DNA of 64,000 nucleotides from Comamonadaceae bacterium CG12_big_fil_rev_8_21_14_0_65_59_15 (GTDB taxonomy: Bacteria; Pseudomonadota; Gammaproteobacteria; Burkholderiales; Burkholderiaceae_C). Every line of letters begins with the position of its first letter. Within the stretch, counting starts at the first letter, position 1. Positions 27,098 through 38,372 of this stretch are shown here, one piece after another. The DNA lies in NCBI GenBank assembly GCA_002786915.1, contig PCUV01000024.1, forward strand, positions 1 through 64,000, written 5' to 3'. Position numbers and translations under genes: made by a program. Under the pieces are notes generated by a model. The model was not told the DNA's origin and made no database searches. It saw only the letters and a program-made list of their open reading frames with translations.

Positions 27098-29974
27098 ATG
27101 AAACGGATGCTGATCAACGCCACCCAGGCTGAAGAACGCCGCTTGGCCGTGGTGGACGGGCAAAAACTGCTCGACTACGAAATCGAAATTGAAGGCTGCG
27201 AACAGCGCAAAGGCAACATTTACAAGGCCGTTGTCACCCGCGTTGAGCCGTCGCTGGAAGCGTGTTTTGTGGATTACGGCGAAGAGCGCCACGGCTTCTT
27301 GCCGTTCAAGGAAATCTCCAAACAATACTTCCAGCAAGGCGTGTCGGTCAGCCAGGCCCGCATCCAGGATGCCATCAAGGAAGGCCAGGAGCTGCTGGTG
27401 CAGGTCGAAAAGGAAGAGCGCGGCAACAAGGGGGCGGCGCTGACCTCGTTTGTCAGCCTGGCCGGGCGTTACGTGGTGCTGATGCCCAACAACCCGCGCG
27501 GCGGCGGTGTGAGCCGCCGCATCGAAGGCGACGATCGCGCCGAACTCAAAGAGGCGCTGGATCAACTCGAATACCCGAACGGCATGAGCATCATTGCCCG
27601 CACCGCCGGTATTGGCCGCAGCGCCCCTGAGCTGCAATGGGACCTGAACTACCTGCTTAAATTGTGGGCCGCCATCGACGGCGCAGCCAAGGCGGGCAAG
27701 GGTGCTTTCCTGATCTACCAGGAGTCGTCGCTGGTGATTCGCGCCATCCGCGACTATTTCAGCAGTGACATCGGCGATATTTTGATCGACACCGACGACG
27801 TCTATGACCAGGCACAGCAGTTCATGGCGCACGTGATGCCCGAGCACGCCGCACGCGTCAAGCGCTACCGCGACGACGCGCCACTGTTCAGCCGGTTCCA
27901 GATCGAGCACCAGATCGAAACCGCTTACGCGCGCACCGTCACGCTGCCCAGCGGCGGCGCCATCGTGATCGACCACACCGAAGCGCTGGTCAGCGTCGAT
28001 GTCAACTCGGCGCGCGCCATCAAGGGTGGCGACATCGAAGAAACCGCCACCCGCACCAACCTGGAAGCCGCCGATGAAGTTGCGCGCCAGGCACGCCTGC
28101 GCGACCTGGGTGGTCTGATCGTGATCGACTTCATCGACATGGAAGAGTCAAAAAACCGTCGCGAAGTCGAAAACCGATTGCGCGACGCGCTGCGCCAGGA
28201 CCGCGCCCGCGTGCAGTTTGCGTCCATCAGCAAATTTGGCCTGATGGAAATGAGCCGTCAGCGCCTGCGCCCCTCTTTGAGCGAAGGCGCATCCATCCCG
28301 TGCCCGCGCTGCGGCGGCTCAGGCCACATCCGCGACACCGAGTCGAGCGCGCTGCAAATTTTGCGCGTGATCCAGGAGGAGTCCCTCAAGGACAACACCG
28401 CCAGCGTGCTGTGCCAAGTGCCGGTGGAAGTGGCGTCGTTCCTGCTGAACGAAAAACGCACCGAAATCGCCAAGATCGAACTCAAGCAGCGCATCAACGT
28501 GCTGATGGTGCCCAATAAGTCGCTGGAAACCCCCAACTACAAATTGGAGCGCCTCAAATTTGACGATCCGCGTCTGGACAACATCACCGCCAGCTACACC
28601 TTGGCCGAAGAGGTCGAAGACGCCACTGCCGTCACGCGCCGCTCGCAGGAGCCGACCAACCGGCAAACGCCGGTGATCAAAGGGGTGCTGCCTGACGTAC
28701 CGGCGCCCATCGCGCCGCCCAAGCCCGAACCCGTGGCAGTTGTACCCGTTGCAGCGGCCACACCGACGCCTCAGCCCAGCGCTGCCGCACCGTCGCAAGG
28801 CTTCTTTGGCTGGCTAAAGAACCTATTTGCATCCGGTCCCGCGCCAGCAGCAGTCCAGACACCAGCACCTGCCCAGGTAACGCCTGCTCAGCCCGCGCGC
28901 GAAGGCCGCAGCGGGCGCGACGGCAACCGTGGGCCACGTGGTGACCGCCCAGAAGGTCGCGGTCCGCGCGGAGAAGGCCGCAACAACCGTGGCGGTCGCG
29001 GGGAGCGCGGCGATCGGGGTGGGCGCGACCGGGGCGACCGCCCGCCGCGTGAACGGCTGGATAACCCGGCCAACGGGTTGCCAATGGACGCACCCGCACT
29101 GGACGACAGCGCGAGCAACCTGACGAGTGATGCGCCGCGTAACGAGCCACGGGGTGAGCGCGCAGGCCGCCCGGGCCGGGGCGAACGTCGCCCGCGTGGC
29201 CCGCGCCCGGATGGACAAGCACGCACCGATGACCAGGCGCATGTTCCCGCTACCAATGGCGCGCCACCAGAACAGACATCACCCGTTGGCGAAGCGGTCA
29301 TCGCAGCGCAAGACGGCAACCTCGCTCAACAAGACGACGCGGGTCCGCGTGAAAAGCGTTCGCGTGACCGCTATGGCCGCGAACGCCGTCCGCGCGGAGA
29401 GCGCAACGCCAACGCAGCGTCGGCCAGCGATACATCTGCCGAACCAATACAGGTCACATCCCAGGAAACGGCCAGCCCAGCCAACGACGAGTCCGCGCCG
29501 CGCAAATCGTATTTCAACGTGGCTACGCCCAGTGCGGATGCTGTGCAGGCACAGGTTGCTGCCGAGCCCACACAGGCACAGACAACGGCACCCAACGCGC
29601 AACCCGCTGTCGCCGCCGCTGAGCCACTACCATCACAGCCTGCGCCAGCTGCGCTGGAAGAGTCACCCCAGCCTGCTGCGGCGCCTCAACCAGTGACCGC
29701 GCCTGTCGTTGCAGCCGCTGTCGTGCCCGCCTTCACGCTGCCCGTTGCCGAACTGGAACAAATCGCGCAGCAAAGCGGGCTCACCTGGATTCGCTCCGAC
29801 GCCGACAAGGTGGCCGCGGCTCAGGCAAGCATCGCTGCGCAACCGCAGCCGGTGCATGTACCGCGTGAGCGCCCGCCGGTGGAGGCGCTGGACGATCGTC
29901 CTTTGGTGCTGGTCGAAACCAAACGTGACCTGCGTACGACCACGTTGGCATTCGAGGAACAGCCGCTACTGTGA
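27098..29974 (+). CDS. rne: Ribonuclease E (Rne/Rng family)
   Basis: A 958-residue endoribonuclease central to mRNA turnover and rRNA/tRNA processing. The catalytic half (about 1-510) starts [13 protein letters not shown], contains an S1 RNA-binding domain (about 37-120), the DNase I-like region with VDVNSARA and [12 protein letters not shown], and the zinc-link CPRCGGSGH (about 402-410). The C-terminal half is low-complexity. It is Pro/Ala-rich, then strongly Arg/Gly-rich (about 600-720, [15 protein letters not shown]-type runs), then Ala/Pro/Gln-rich, ending in an [18 protein letters not shown] segment. That tail would be the degradosome scaffold/RNA-binding arm. Its end overlaps the convergent GGDEF-like gene by nine bases. 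Confidence 0.96.
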   Translation: MKRMLINATQAEERRLAVVDGQKLLDYEIEIEGCEQRKGNIYKAVVTRVEPSLEACFVDYGEERHGFLPFKEISKQYFQQGVSVSQARIQDAIKEGQELLVQVEKEERGNKGAALTSFVSLAGRYVVLMPNNPRGGGVSRRIEGDDRAELKEALDQLEYPNGMSIIARTAGIGRSAPELQWDLNYLLKLWAAIDGAAKAGKGAFLIYQESSLVIRAIRDYFSSDIGDILIDTDDVYDQAQQFMAHVMPEHAARVKRYRDDAPLFSRFQIEHQIETAYARTVTLPSGGAIVIDHTEALVSVDVNSARAIKGGDIEETATRTNLEAADEVARQARLRDLGGLIVIDFIDMEESKNRREVENRLRDALRQDRARVQFASISKFGLMEMSRQRLRPSLSEGASIPCPRCGGSGHIRDTESSALQILRVIQEESLKDNTASVLCQVPVEVASFLLNEKRTEIAKIELKQRINVLMVPNKSLETPNYKLERLKFDDPRLDNITASYTLAEEVEDATAVTRRSQEPTNRQTPVIKGVLPDVPAPIAPPKPEPVAVVPVAAATPTPQPSAAAPSQGFFGWLKNLFASGPAPAAVQTPAPAQVTPAQPAREGRSGRDGNRGPRGDRPEGRGPRGEGRNNRGGRGERGDRGGRDRGDRPPRERLDNPANGLPMDAPALDDSASNLTSDAPRNEPRGERAGRPGRGERRPRGPRPDGQARTDDQAHVPATNGAPPEQTSPVGEAVIAAQDGNLAQQDDAGPREKRSRDRYGRERRPRGERNANAASASDTSAEPIQVTSQETASPANDESAPRKSYFNVATPSADAVQAQVAAEPTQAQTTAPNAQPAVAAAEPLPSQPAPAALEESPQPAAAPQPVTAPVVAAAVVPAFTLPVAELEQIAQQSGLTWIRSDADKVAAAQASIAAQPQPVHVPRERPPVEALDDRPLVLVETKRDLRTTTLAFEEQPLL

Positions 29975-31030
29975 CGTAACGGCACTGGCAGCGTCCGGGG
30001 CGGTAAAGAAACCCCGGCGCACCAGCCCCAGGTGGCTGCACGCCTTGTTGCCCCCGGCACGACGTGCAAAGTCAATCGCCAAACGGGTGTTTTGCAGCGC
30101 GCTGGCGGGCGAGTCGTCCGCCGCAACGCTGGTAAAACCGCAGCTCACGGTGACCCGCCCAACACTGCCAAAATTGTAATTTTCAACCTTGCTTCTGAAA
30201 CGCTCAAACGCCGACAGCACCAGGGCTTCGTCCGGGCAGTGCAACAACGCCCCGAATTCCTCGACGTCAAGGTGGTAGAGCAGGTCGTAGGTGCGAAACG
30301 TGTTGCTGACAAGGCGCGCCACGCGCTGTAGCACTTCGTCGGCCGCCTCCTGCCCATGCTGTTCCACAATCAGGGCATAGTTATCGATAGACGCAGAGCC
30401 CAGCCAATAGTTGGCCGGCACGCGGTGTCGGCGCTCGCTGTCAGAGGCTGAAACAACCCCCTTGCCGACACTGGCGCCTTCCAGGTCTTCCAATACTGCG
30501 CTGTAAAAAGCGTCGTCAAGCGACTTGCGGTTGAGCAACCCCGTCAACGGATCGCGGTCGCTGTATTCGAGCAGGCGATACATATTGCGATACACCTGCC
30601 GCAACGCGTCCACCAGTAACAGGCTTTCTTCACGCAACGGGGCTTCAGAGTGCAGTTCCAGCACGCCAGCATCTTCCGGGCGCGAATCCGAGAAAAGTGG
30701 CAACAAGGTGATACGGGGTCCATCTTCACCGGCCCAGGCGATCTCGACGCGCTCACGGCTTTGCAAGCAGCACACTCGATCAGCGTTGTCGTCAAATTTC
30801 ACCAGCGCCTGAAAATCTACCCGCTGTGGATCAATCACCCGCCCACCGCCCTTGGCGTCCAAGCGGGCCACCTCCAGCCAACGGCTCTCGCCGTCTTCGC
30901 GCATGACCCGCGCGATGACGATGCGCTCCAACGGCAGCAGATCAACCAATGCCTTGGACAGAGTCAGTTCCAGCAAATCGCGGTCCCGATGGGCCGTGAG
31001 TTTGACAACGTGTTCGATCAATGTGCTCAT
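29966..31030 (-). CDS. Degenerate GGDEF-domain protein
   Basis: A 354-residue protein. An N-terminal half (about 1-170) resembles a sensory/GAF-like region, with [24 protein letters not shown]. It is followed by a GGDEF fold recognised by [21 protein letters not shown] (about 185-205) and [35 protein letters not shown]. The signature GG(D/E)EF is replaced by DVEEF (about 252-257), so the two glycines needed for GTP binding are missing and diguanylate cyclase activity is unlikely. It may act as a sensor or a GTP/c-di-GMP-independent scaffold. I chose the ATG at 31030 (MSTLIEHVV). Confidence 0.85.
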   Translation of the reverse strand: MSTLIEHVVKLTAHRDRDLLELTLSKALVDLLPLERIVIARVMREDGESRWLEVARLDAKGGGRVIDPQRVDFQALVKFDDNADRVCCLQSRERVEIAWAGEDGPRITLLPLFSDSRPEDAGVLELHSEAPLREESLLLVDALRQVYRNMYRLLEYSDRDPLTGLLNRKSLDDAFYSAVLEDLEGASVGKGVVSASDSERRHRVPANYWLGSASIDNYALIVEQHGQEAADEVLQRVARLVSNTFRTYDLLYHLDVEEFGALLHCPDEALVLSAFERFRSKVENYNFGSVGRVTVSCGFTSVAADDSPASALQNTRLAIDFARRAGGNKACSHLGLVRRGFFTAPDAASAVTSQ

Positions 31031-31099
31031 AGCCGGATGATAGACGCGAAAAACGGCTAAGTCACGCCTGGTATGAGCTGGCAAGAATACGTTGGTAGC

Positions 31100-32398
31100 T
31101 CAAACGCGCCGACGCAACGTCACCTGGGCGGCGTTCTTCCAGGCTACAGCAGCCTGCGCGTCGTCGCCCTGGCATTGCGCCAGTTCGGCCAGTGCCTGCC
31201 AAGCACGTGTTTGTAGCCCCACGTCGTGCAAGCGCGGCAAGACCTGACGCATCAAATGCTGCGCCTTGCCCCACAATTGCAGGTGCAGACAGGCCACCCC
31301 GGCCAGATACTGTAGGGCGACGTCGCCGGGGTCAGCCAATTGCGCCGCCTCGATGCGCGCCAACCACGCGCTATCAATCGCCTCACCTGCAATGGCAAAT
31401 GCGTTTTCCATGACACGCATCAAGAACACTTTTTGATCGCTGCTCAAACCGGTACCACGCGCGCTGGTCATACGTTCCCACACCGGCAACAGCCAAGCCA
31501 ACGCCTGCGTGACGTCACCGTCCAGGCGCAACAGCCGACCGGCCGCTGTCAATGCCACTTCGGGCAAGGCTTGCTCCGACGCATCCAGGCGCAACCAGAT
31601 CGACAGCAGCTGTTCAGGGTCCTGAGACGACAACACCCACTCCAGCGCCAGTGCACGCACCAGACTTGTGGCGGCCAAACCGCTGAACGCGTGGTGCTTG
31701 ACCAACAGGCGCGCCGTTTCCAATGCCAAATCGTTGCGCCCCGCCATGCGCGCCACCTTCAGGCGCAGCCGCAGCGCCAGCGTGCGCCGGGCCACACCCG
31801 CAGGCAAGTCACCCAGCCACTGCAACGCCCGGTCGGCGTCGCGATCTTCCAGCGACCAGCGCACCGCGCGCAGTTGGACTCCGTCACGCGTGCCAGCCGC
31901 GTCCCGCAACGCGGATTGCTCAAGCGCCTGCCCAAAATGCATCTCACGCGCGCCACGATCCTGCAACGCCTGCGCACTCTCGGCGGCCAGCAAATGCGCC
32001 AGCACACGCAGCCGGGCAGCCTCCGACCAGGCTTCACCGGCGCGCGTCAACGCTGCCTCGCGGGAAATCACCAACTCTGCGGCCTTGCGCGCGCGAATAA
32101 AGCGCCCGGCCATCAGATGCGACAACGCGTCCAGCAGCGCAGCCGTCATCACTCGCTCCTGATTGCGCAAGCGCCACTGGCGCGCATGACCAGGCATCGC
32201 AAACAACGCCGACAGCGCGCGCAGCGCCAGATACAGCAGCGCAAAGAGCAAGCCCAGCAGCAGAACAAAAAAATTGAGTGCCACATCGACGCGATGCGGC
32301 GGCCAGAAAAAGGTGACCGTACTTTCGTTGCCGCTGGCAAACAACGCCAGCGCAACGGCCACGCCAAACAAGCCAAGAAACCACAAGGCAACGCGCAT
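31100..32398 (-). CDS. hemY: HemY-like membrane protein with TPR region
   Basis: A 432-residue protein of the proteobacterial HemY family, encoded at the end of the hemC-hemD-hemX-hemY run. Two transmembrane helices occupy about 4-20 and 38-58 (VALWFLGLFGVAVALALF and ALNFFVLLLGLLFALLYLAL). The remaining cytoplasmic part is helical, with repeated Ala/Leu patterns typical of TPRs (LTRAGEAWSEAARL, ALQYLAGVACLHLQLWGKAQHLM). It is not the oxygen-dependent protoporphyrinogen oxidase also called HemY in Gram-positives. Its exact role in heme synthesis is not established. It begins five bases after hemX. Confidence 0.9.
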   Translation of the reverse strand: MRVALWFLGLFGVAVALALFASGNESTVTFFWPPHRVDVALNFFVLLLGLLFALLYLALRALSALFAMPGHARQWRLRNQERVMTAALLDALSHLMAGRFIRARKAAELVISREAALTRAGEAWSEAARLRVLAHLLAAESAQALQDRGAREMHFGQALEQSALRDAAGTRDGVQLRAVRWSLEDRDADRALQWLGDLPAGVARRTLALRLRLKVARMAGRNDLALETARLLVKHHAFSGLAATSLVRALALEWVLSSQDPEQLLSIWLRLDASEQALPEVALTAAGRLLRLDGDVTQALAWLLPVWERMTSARGTGLSSDQKVFLMRVMENAFAIAGEAIDSAWLARIEAAQLADPGDVALQYLAGVACLHLQLWGKAQHLMRQVLPRLHDVGLQTRAWQALAELAQCQGDDAQAAVAWKNAAQVTLRRRV

Positions 32399-32403
32399 GG
32401 TGC

Positions 32404-33489
32404 TTACCGCCCGGCGGCGGCCGTGGCCAAGACCGCCAGCGTGTCATCCACGCGCGGCAGCTGCAAATTGCGTGTCTGCTGCTGCAATTGCTGCAACAGC
32501 GCCAGCGCCGTTTGGGTCTTGCGCGACTGCGCGTCAAAATACTTCTTGAGCATCTCCTCGGCACTGCGCAAATCAGCACGCGCGGCCTCCATTTGTCTCG
32601 ACAGCAGAGTCAGACGCGCATTGAGCAGCGTGAGCTTGAGGTTTTCGCGCAAAAAGAAAGACTGCTGCGGCGACAGCAACACCGCTTCTGGCGCAGTAAT
32701 CTCACTCACCCTGACCAGGTTGCGCGCTTCGTTCAGCGCCATCCCCAGCAGGCTTTGCCAAGCCTTTTGCGGGACCGAGGCTGCGGCCCGGGGCTTTTCG
32801 GTACGGCTGCGCACGGGCTGCGCTGCATTGGCCAGTGCCAGGTCATCTGTCAGGCGCACCAGTTCGTCCAACTTGACCAGCATGCTGGGTGTATCGCTCA
32901 CCGACGCTGATTTGACCCGGTCAATGTCACGCGCCAACGCCCGTTGCAACAGCCCAAGTCGCGGCTGGGCAGCCCGCGCCACACGCTGCTCAGCGCTCTT
33001 GAGCGACGCCAACAGCGGTTCCACACTGCCGGTGAGTTGCGCCTGCTGTTGCGCCAGTCGCAAGGCAGCCTCGATATCCACCACCAGGTTTTCGTCGCGC
33101 GAGCGCGACAGACTTTGCATCAACTCGTCAAGCTGGCTGCGTTGCAGCGCCACCTCACCCAGACGCGCCTCGAGCACGGCGGCACGCGCTGTGGTCTGCT
33201 GCGTGACTTCTACCGCCTGCCGGGCCATTGCCCGTGCTTCCAGCGACACCGACTGCGCCTCTGCGCTCTGGCGCGCCAATTGCTCTTGCATGTTGACCAC
33301 TTTTTGCCACAGCAGAAGCGTCGTCACCAATGCGACCGTCGCCAGGACCGCAAGCACCACTAGCCCGGCGCGCGGCAGCACGCTGCTTGCACGCACGGCA
33401 TCAGAGGCTTGGGGAGCAGCGGGTTCACCGACTTGGCCAGGCACGACATCCTGGGGGGCGGTGCTGTCTGTGGCAGGGGCGGCGGTCAT
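32404..33489 (-). CDS. hemX: HemX-like membrane protein (uroporphyrinogen-III C-methyltransferase-like, non-catalytic)
   Basis: A 361-residue single-pass inner-membrane protein of the HemX family. One transmembrane helix lies at about 41-62 (GLVVLAVLATVALVTTLLLW). It is followed by a long predicted coiled coil (about 62-165, with Gln/Glu/Leu heptads) and a C-terminal domain that includes SVPQKAWQSLLGMALNEARNLVRV. Despite its usual annotation, no SAM-binding methyltransferase motifs are visible. It begins by overlapping the hemD stop by four bases (ATGA). Confidence 0.9.
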   Translation of the reverse strand: MTAAPATDSTAPQDVVPGQVGEPAAPQASDAVRASSVLPRAGLVVLAVLATVALVTTLLLWQKVVNMQEQLARQSAEAQSVSLEARAMARQAVEVTQQTTARAAVLEARLGEVALQRSQLDELMQSLSRSRDENLVVDIEAALRLAQQQAQLTGSVEPLLASLKSAEQRVARAAQPRLGLLQRALARDIDRVKSASVSDTPSMLVKLDELVRLTDDLALANAAQPVRSRTEKPRAAASVPQKAWQSLLGMALNEARNLVRVSEITAPEAVLLSPQQSFFLRENLKLTLLNARLTLLSRQMEAARADLRSAEEMLKKYFDAQSRKTQTALALLQQLQQQTRNLQLPRVDDTLAVLATAAAGR

Positions 33490-34295
33490 GCCAAAGATTC
33501 TAGCGAGGCCACCACATCGGTCAGCGTGGGCCGCGTTTGCCGAACAACGCCAAAGCCAAGCGCGCGCGTGGTCTGGGCAATGCGCTCATGTGTGGCCACG
33601 GCGCGCGCGCGCGACCAATCTTGCGCGGGCAGCAGCCCTTGTAGATACTGTAGCGCCTCGGCGCTGCTGAATAACCAGACCGACCCATCGCAGGCCGCTG
33701 TTTGCGCCAGTGCGCGCTGTGTTGCGCTCCAGTGTGGCGCGCCGCGCTGGTACGCCACCACAAAATCCACCGTTGCACCCGCTTGCCGCAGTTGCTGGGC
33801 CAACCAGTCGCGCCCGACACCCGCATTGCCTTCGGTGTCATCCGTACCCCCATGCGCTACGGACGTATCGCCACGCACGATCAACACCCGCGCGCCCGGT
33901 TTGATCTGAGGCTGCACCGTGTGCCACAACGCCTCGGAGTCGAACTGACCGGCATCAAGCGCTGGCGTATCCACCAACGCAGGCGGCACCCCCTGCCTGA
34001 GCAAGGCTGCGCGGGTGCCTGGGCCGGTCGCCCACGCTCTTGTTAATGAAGCATCTCGCACTTTTATATCAGGGGCTAGCGCCTTATTTTGTTCAAAGAA
34101 ATAATGCACTGCGTGGCTGCTGACAAACATCACGGCGGTGTAGCCAGGCCAGCGCCGTCCTGCGTCCAGCACCGGCTGTACATCTTGTGCAGCGGTCACG
34201 ACCAGCAGCGGCAGCGCCACGGCGTCAAAACGGTCCGAGAGCTGTTTGACCCAGCTATCCGCCTGCGGCTGCACCCGGGTAACGATGACGCGCAT
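33486..34295 (-). CDS. hemD: Uroporphyrinogen-III synthase
   Basis: A 269-residue enzyme that closes hydroxymethylbilane to uroporphyrinogen III. HemD proteins are poorly conserved. Here the N-terminal VIVTRVQPQADSWVKQL, the MFVSSHAVHYFF and AWATGPGTRAALL segments, and the second-lobe GSVWLFSSAEAL and VATHERIAQTTRALGF support the assignment, as does position between hemC and hemX. A stretch at about residues 70-86 (34041-34090) is locally AT-rich and resembles the palindromic repeats seen elsewhere in the window, so part of the inter-lobe loop may be a repeat insertion. Confidence 0.92.
   Translation of the reverse strand: MRVIVTRVQPQADSWVKQLSDRFDAVALPLLVVTAAQDVQPVLDAGRRWPGYTAVMFVSSHAVHYFFEQNKALAPDIKVRDASLTRAWATGPGTRAALLRQGVPPALVDTPALDAGQFDSEALWHTVQPQIKPGARVLIVRGDTSVAHGGTDDTEGNAGVGRDWLAQQLRQAGATVDFVVAYQRGAPHWSATQRALAQTAACDGSVWLFSSAEALQYLQGLLPAQDWSRARAVATHERIAQTTRALGFGVVRQTRPTLTDVVASLESLA
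34041..34090 (-). repeat. Possible degenerate palindromic repeat inside hemD
   Basis: On the minus strand the stretch reads GGCGCTAGCCCC, then GATATAAAAGTGCGAG, then ATGCTTCATTAA. Its order (GCGCTAG-CC, GATA, AGC-like, AT-rich end) parallels the elements at 58106-58162 and 3338-3386. It is AT-rich within a GC-rich gene. The relation is by eye only. Confidence 0.35.
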
Positions 34296-34315
34296 GATCC
34301 CAGGGCGTCGGCGGT

Positions 34316-35245
34316 TTATTCCAGATGCGCGAGTCGCCCGCCTTGCGCATACACCGCTTCGCGCAGCGAAGCGGCCGCCCGCTGCCCCAATGCAGCTGCA
34401 CTGGTGAGGTCGGTCACCGCTGCCTGCTGACGCACCCGCACCAGCGGCAGCTTGTTGTCGGTGTCGCCCCAGGCCGCTTCGATCGACAACTGGTCACCCA
34501 GCAACGTCGCATAGGCCGCCAGCGGCATCGAGCAACTGCCGCCCATGGCCTTGCTGACCGCGCGCTCGGCCGCCACCGCCAGCCAGGTGGTTTGATGCAC
34601 CAACGGTGACAGAGCTTGCACCACATCGTGGCGTGCGCTGCGCACTTCAATGCCCAGGGCACCCTGTCCGGCTGCGGGCAGCATCTGCGCTGGCTCAAAA
34701 ATGGCGCGAATGCGTTGCGACAAGCCCAGCCGCTTGAGGCCGGCCGCAGCCAGCACAATGGCGTCGTACTGGCCTTCGTCCAACTTGCGCAAACGCGTAT
34801 CCAGATTGCCGCGCAGCGCCTCGATCTTCAGGTCTGGGCGTAACGAACGCAGCAAGGCCACGCGCCGCAGACTACTGGTACCCACCACGGCGCCTTGCGG
34901 CAAGATGTCTAGGCTGGCAAACTTGTTGGAGACAAACGCGTCACGCGGGTCTTCACGCTGCATCACGCAGGCCAGCGCAAAACCCTCGGGTAATTCCATT
35001 GGCACGTCTTTGAGCGAATGCACCGCCAGGTCAGCCTTGCCCAACTCAAGCGCCACTTCAAGCTCTTTGACGAACAGGCCCTTGCCTCCCACTTGACTGA
35101 GCGCGCGGTCCAGAATCTGGTCACCCTGCGTGGTCATCCCCAGCAGATCGACGGCGTGGCCCATGCCGCGCAACAACGACTGCACGTGTTCAGCCTGCCA
35201 CATGGCCAGGCGACTTTCTCGGGTAGCGATAGTGAATTTGCTCAT
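34316..35245 (-). CDS. hemC: Hydroxymethylbilane synthase (porphobilinogen deaminase)
   Basis: A 309-residue enzyme that polymerises four porphobilinogens onto a dipyrromethane cofactor. It begins [17 protein letters not shown] and contains [23 protein letters not shown] and [12 protein letters not shown]. The DNLDTRL-type stretch ([30 protein letters not shown]) is also present. The cofactor-binding cysteine is C238 in [10 protein letters not shown]. It is the first gene of hemC-hemD-hemX-hemY and is divergent from ppc, with about 100 bases between them. Confidence 0.96.
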   Translation of the reverse strand: MSKFTIATRESRLAMWQAEHVQSLLRGMGHAVDLLGMTTQGDQILDRALSQVGGKGLFVKELEVALELGKADLAVHSLKDVPMELPEGFALACVMQREDPRDAFVSNKFASLDILPQGAVVGTSSLRRVALLRSLRPDLKIEALRGNLDTRLRKLDEGQYDAIVLAAAGLKRLGLSQRIRAIFEPAQMLPAAGQGALGIEVRSARHDVVQALSPLVHQTTWLAVAAERAVSKAMGGSCSMPLAAYATLLGDQLSIEAAWGDTDNKLPLVRVRQQAAVTDLTSAAALGQRAAASLREAVYAQGGRLAHLE

Positions 35246-35347
35246 ATATTTTGGGGAACCAAGCCGTAACTTGGGAGTAATTTGAATTGGCTGAGGATGC
35301 TAGCATGACTCTTGCTTTAAACCCCTATCGCGGCTTTGACCCACATC

Positions 35348-38224
35348 ATGAAACACACTCAAGAAAAACAACCTCGCTCGAACCCACGTCGCAACGGCAA
35401 CTCCGAGCAGCCGCTGGTGGACGACATCCGACTGCTGGGACGCATTCTGGGCGATGTGATCCGTGAACAAGAAGGCGACGCGGCGTTTGCCTTGATCGAG
35501 AATATCCGCCAACTGTCGGTAGCGTTTCGGCGCGATGCCGACCACGCGGCCAACCGGGCGCTGAGCAAGCTGCTGAATTCGCTCAGTGGCGACCAGACCG
35601 TGAGCGTGGTGCGCGCTTTTACCTACTTCAGCCATCTGGCCAACCTGGCCGAAGACCGCCACCACATTCGCCGACGTGACCACTATGAGCGCGCAGGTCG
35701 TCTGCGTGAGGGCAATATCGATATGACGCTGCAGCGCCTGCACGACGCCGCCATCCCTTTGCAAGCCATCAGCGACATGCTCAACCACAGTTACGTCTCG
35801 CCCGTGCTCACCGCGCACCCCACCGAGGTGCAGCGCAAGAGCATTCTCGACGCCGAGCGCGACATCGCCCTGCTGCTGATTGCGCGCGACGACATCCTCG
35901 CGCAGGCCGCTGCTTACCAGGCGTCTGGCGACGCGTTGACCCCGCGCGAGCTGGCCGTCAACGAGCAACACCTGCGCGCACGCGTGCTGCAACTGTGGCA
36001 AACGCGGTTGCTGCGATTTACCAAACTAACGGTGACCGACGAGGTGGAAAACGCGCTAAGCTATTACGAATCGACATTTCTACGCGAAATACCACGCATC
36101 TACGCCAACCTGCAAACTGCGCTGGGCGGCCAACCCGTAGCCACTTTTTTGCGCATGGGCCAGTGGATTGGCGGTGATCGCGACGGCAACCCCAACGTCA
36201 ACGCCCAGACCTTGTCTTACGCGCTGCGCCGCCAAGCCGACGTAGCGCTACGCCACTACCTGACCGAGGTGCATTACCTGGGTGGCGAGCTGTCGCTGTC
36301 TGCCCTGCTGGTGCGCTTTGGCCCCAATATGTTGGCGCTGGCAGAGCGCTCACCCGACAGCAACGAGCATCGCAGGGACGAACCTTACCGGCGCGCGCTG
36401 ATCGGGGTCTATGCGCGCCTGGCCGCTACGCTCAAGGTACTGACGGGCGGCGACGCAGCGCGCCACGCCGTTGCGCCGCAGAATCCGTACCTGACGCCGC
36501 AAGAGCTGCTGTGCGACCTGCGTGTGATTGAAGCGTCACTGCAAACCCACCACGCGCAGGCGCTGGTCGCGCAACGGCTAGCGCCACTGATTCGCGCTGT
36601 GGAGGTTTTTGGCTTTCACCTGGCCACGGTGGATCTACGCCAAAGCTCCGACCAACATGAAGCGGTGTTGGCGGAGCTACTCAAAACCGCACGCATGACG
36701 CCAAACTACGCCACACTGGACGAAGCCGCCAAATGCACGCTGCTGCTGAGCCTGCTGTGCGAAGCACGGCCACTGCGCGTGATGGGTGCCAACTACAGCG
36801 CTCTCACACAGAGCGAAATCGGCGTGTTTGAGACCGCCAAACAGATGCGCGAGCAGTTTGGCACGCAAGCCATTCGCCACTACATCATCAGCCACACCGA
36901 AACCGTGAGCGACCTGCTGGAGGTGCTGCTGCTGCAAAAAGAAGTGGGGCTGCTGCACGGCACACTGGACCAGGCAGCCCAGGCCGACCTGATCGTGACG
37001 CCGCTCTTCGAGACCATCGACGACCTGCGCAATGCCGCGCCCATCATGCAGGCGTATTACGCCCTGCCCGGCATTCTGGCGCTGGTGCAGCGCGGCGACC
37101 GCGACCAATATGGCGAGCAAGACATCATGCTGGGCTACTCTGACAGCAACAAGGACGGCGGCATCTTCACCAGCAACTGGGAGCTGTACCAAGCCGAAAT
37201 TGCACTGGTCAACGTGTTCAACCAGATCAACCAGGGCCACCCCAACCCGGGTGACACACGCTTTGTGCAGATGCGCATGTTCCACGGCCGCGGCGGCACG
37301 GTGGGGCGCGGCGGTGGCCCCAGCTTTGAGGCCATTCTGGCGCAGCCCCCGGGCACCGTGCGCGGGCAAATTCGTCTGACCGAGCAGGGCGAGGTGATCG
37401 GCTCCAAATACGCCAACCCGGAGATCGGCCGACGCAACCTGGAAACGCTGGTTGCCGCCACACTGGAAGCCACGCTGCTCAACCGCACGCGTTCGGCCGC
37501 GCCCGAATTTCTGCAAGCTGCTGCCAACTTGTCCCACGACAGCATGGCCGCCTACCGGGCGCTGGTCTATGAGACCCCGGGCTTTACCGACTACTTCTTT
37601 GCCGCCACGCCGATCCGCGAGATTGCCGAACTCAACATCGGCTCGCGTCCGGCCTCACGCAAGGCCACACAAGCCATTGAAGACCTGCGCGCCATCCCGT
37701 GGGGCTTTAGCTGGGGACAGTGCCGCCTGACGCTGCCAGGCTGGTACGGATTTGGCTCTGCGGTAGATCGGTTTGTGCATCCAGTGGGTGACAAAACTCC
37801 CGCCAAGACGCACAAACAGCGTCTGTCCCTGCTGCGCCAAATGGAGCAGCAGTGGCCATTCTTCAAAACCTTGCTGTCCAACATCGACATGGTGCTGGCC
37901 AAGAGCGACCTGGCGCTGGCCTCGCGTTACGCCGAGTTGGTGGCAGACAAAAAACTGCGCAAGAGAATCTTTGTCGCCATTGAAACCGAGTGGCACCTGA
38001 CGGCACAAGCGTTGACGCTGATCACCGGCGACAGCCAGCGCTTGGCCCACAACGTCGCGCTGCAACGCTCCATCCGCCACCGCTTTCCGTACATCGACCC
38101 GCTGCACCACCTGCAAGTGGAATTGGTACGGCGCTACCGTGCTGGTCAAACGGATGACAGGCTCAAGCGCGGCATTCATATCTCCATCAACGGCATTGCG
38201 GCGGGGCTGAGGAATACGGGGTGA
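35348..38224 (+). CDS. ppc: Phosphoenolpyruvate carboxylase
   Basis: A 958-residue anaplerotic enzyme that makes oxaloacetate from phosphoenolpyruvate and bicarbonate. The catalytic histidine lies in [12 protein letters not shown] (about 154-165). Active-site loops include [38 protein letters not shown] and the glycine-rich [15 protein letters not shown]. The C-terminus shows the usual aspartate/allosteric region, ending [13 protein letters not shown]. The ATG at 35348 is preferred over an in-frame TTG at 35336. It is divergent from hemC and convergent with amgK, and the length is normal. Confidence 0.96.
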   Translation: MKHTQEKQPRSNPRRNGNSEQPLVDDIRLLGRILGDVIREQEGDAAFALIENIRQLSVAFRRDADHAANRALSKLLNSLSGDQTVSVVRAFTYFSHLANLAEDRHHIRRRDHYERAGRLREGNIDMTLQRLHDAAIPLQAISDMLNHSYVSPVLTAHPTEVQRKSILDAERDIALLLIARDDILAQAAAYQASGDALTPRELAVNEQHLRARVLQLWQTRLLRFTKLTVTDEVENALSYYESTFLREIPRIYANLQTALGGQPVATFLRMGQWIGGDRDGNPNVNAQTLSYALRRQADVALRHYLTEVHYLGGELSLSALLVRFGPNMLALAERSPDSNEHRRDEPYRRALIGVYARLAATLKVLTGGDAARHAVAPQNPYLTPQELLCDLRVIEASLQTHHAQALVAQRLAPLIRAVEVFGFHLATVDLRQSSDQHEAVLAELLKTARMTPNYATLDEAAKCTLLLSLLCEARPLRVMGANYSALTQSEIGVFETAKQMREQFGTQAIRHYIISHTETVSDLLEVLLLQKEVGLLHGTLDQAAQADLIVTPLFETIDDLRNAAPIMQAYYALPGILALVQRGDRDQYGEQDIMLGYSDSNKDGGIFTSNWELYQAEIALVNVFNQINQGHPNPGDTRFVQMRMFHGRGGTVGRGGGPSFEAILAQPPGTVRGQIRLTEQGEVIGSKYANPEIGRRNLETLVAATLEATLLNRTRSAAPEFLQAAANLSHDSMAAYRALVYETPGFTDYFFAATPIREIAELNIGSRPASRKATQAIEDLRAIPWGFSWGQCRLTLPGWYGFGSAVDRFVHPVGDKTPAKTHKQRLSLLRQMEQQWPFFKTLLSNIDMVLAKSDLALASRYAELVADKKLRKRIFVAIETEWHLTAQALTLITGDSQRLAHNVALQRSIRHRFPYIDPLHHLQVELVRRYRAGQTDDRLKRGIHISINGIAAGLRNTG

Positions 38225-38372
38225 GATGACTGAATGAATTGGTCGTCAGCAAACAAAAAACGCTACAGCAATGATAGCTTTTGGAACATGCGGCTGAACG
38301 TTATACGCTGTTATTTTATTCGCTTCTCGTGCCGTGGTGCATGCTTGACGGCACATTGAAAGCCACTGCTCT
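38225..38372. other. Convergent gap between ppc and amgK
   Basis: An AT-rich gap of about 150 bases between two convergent stops. It holds an ATGATAGCT motif near 38270 that resembles one end of the palindromic repeat type found elsewhere in the window, but no clear terminator. No gene is seen. Confidence 0.4.
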
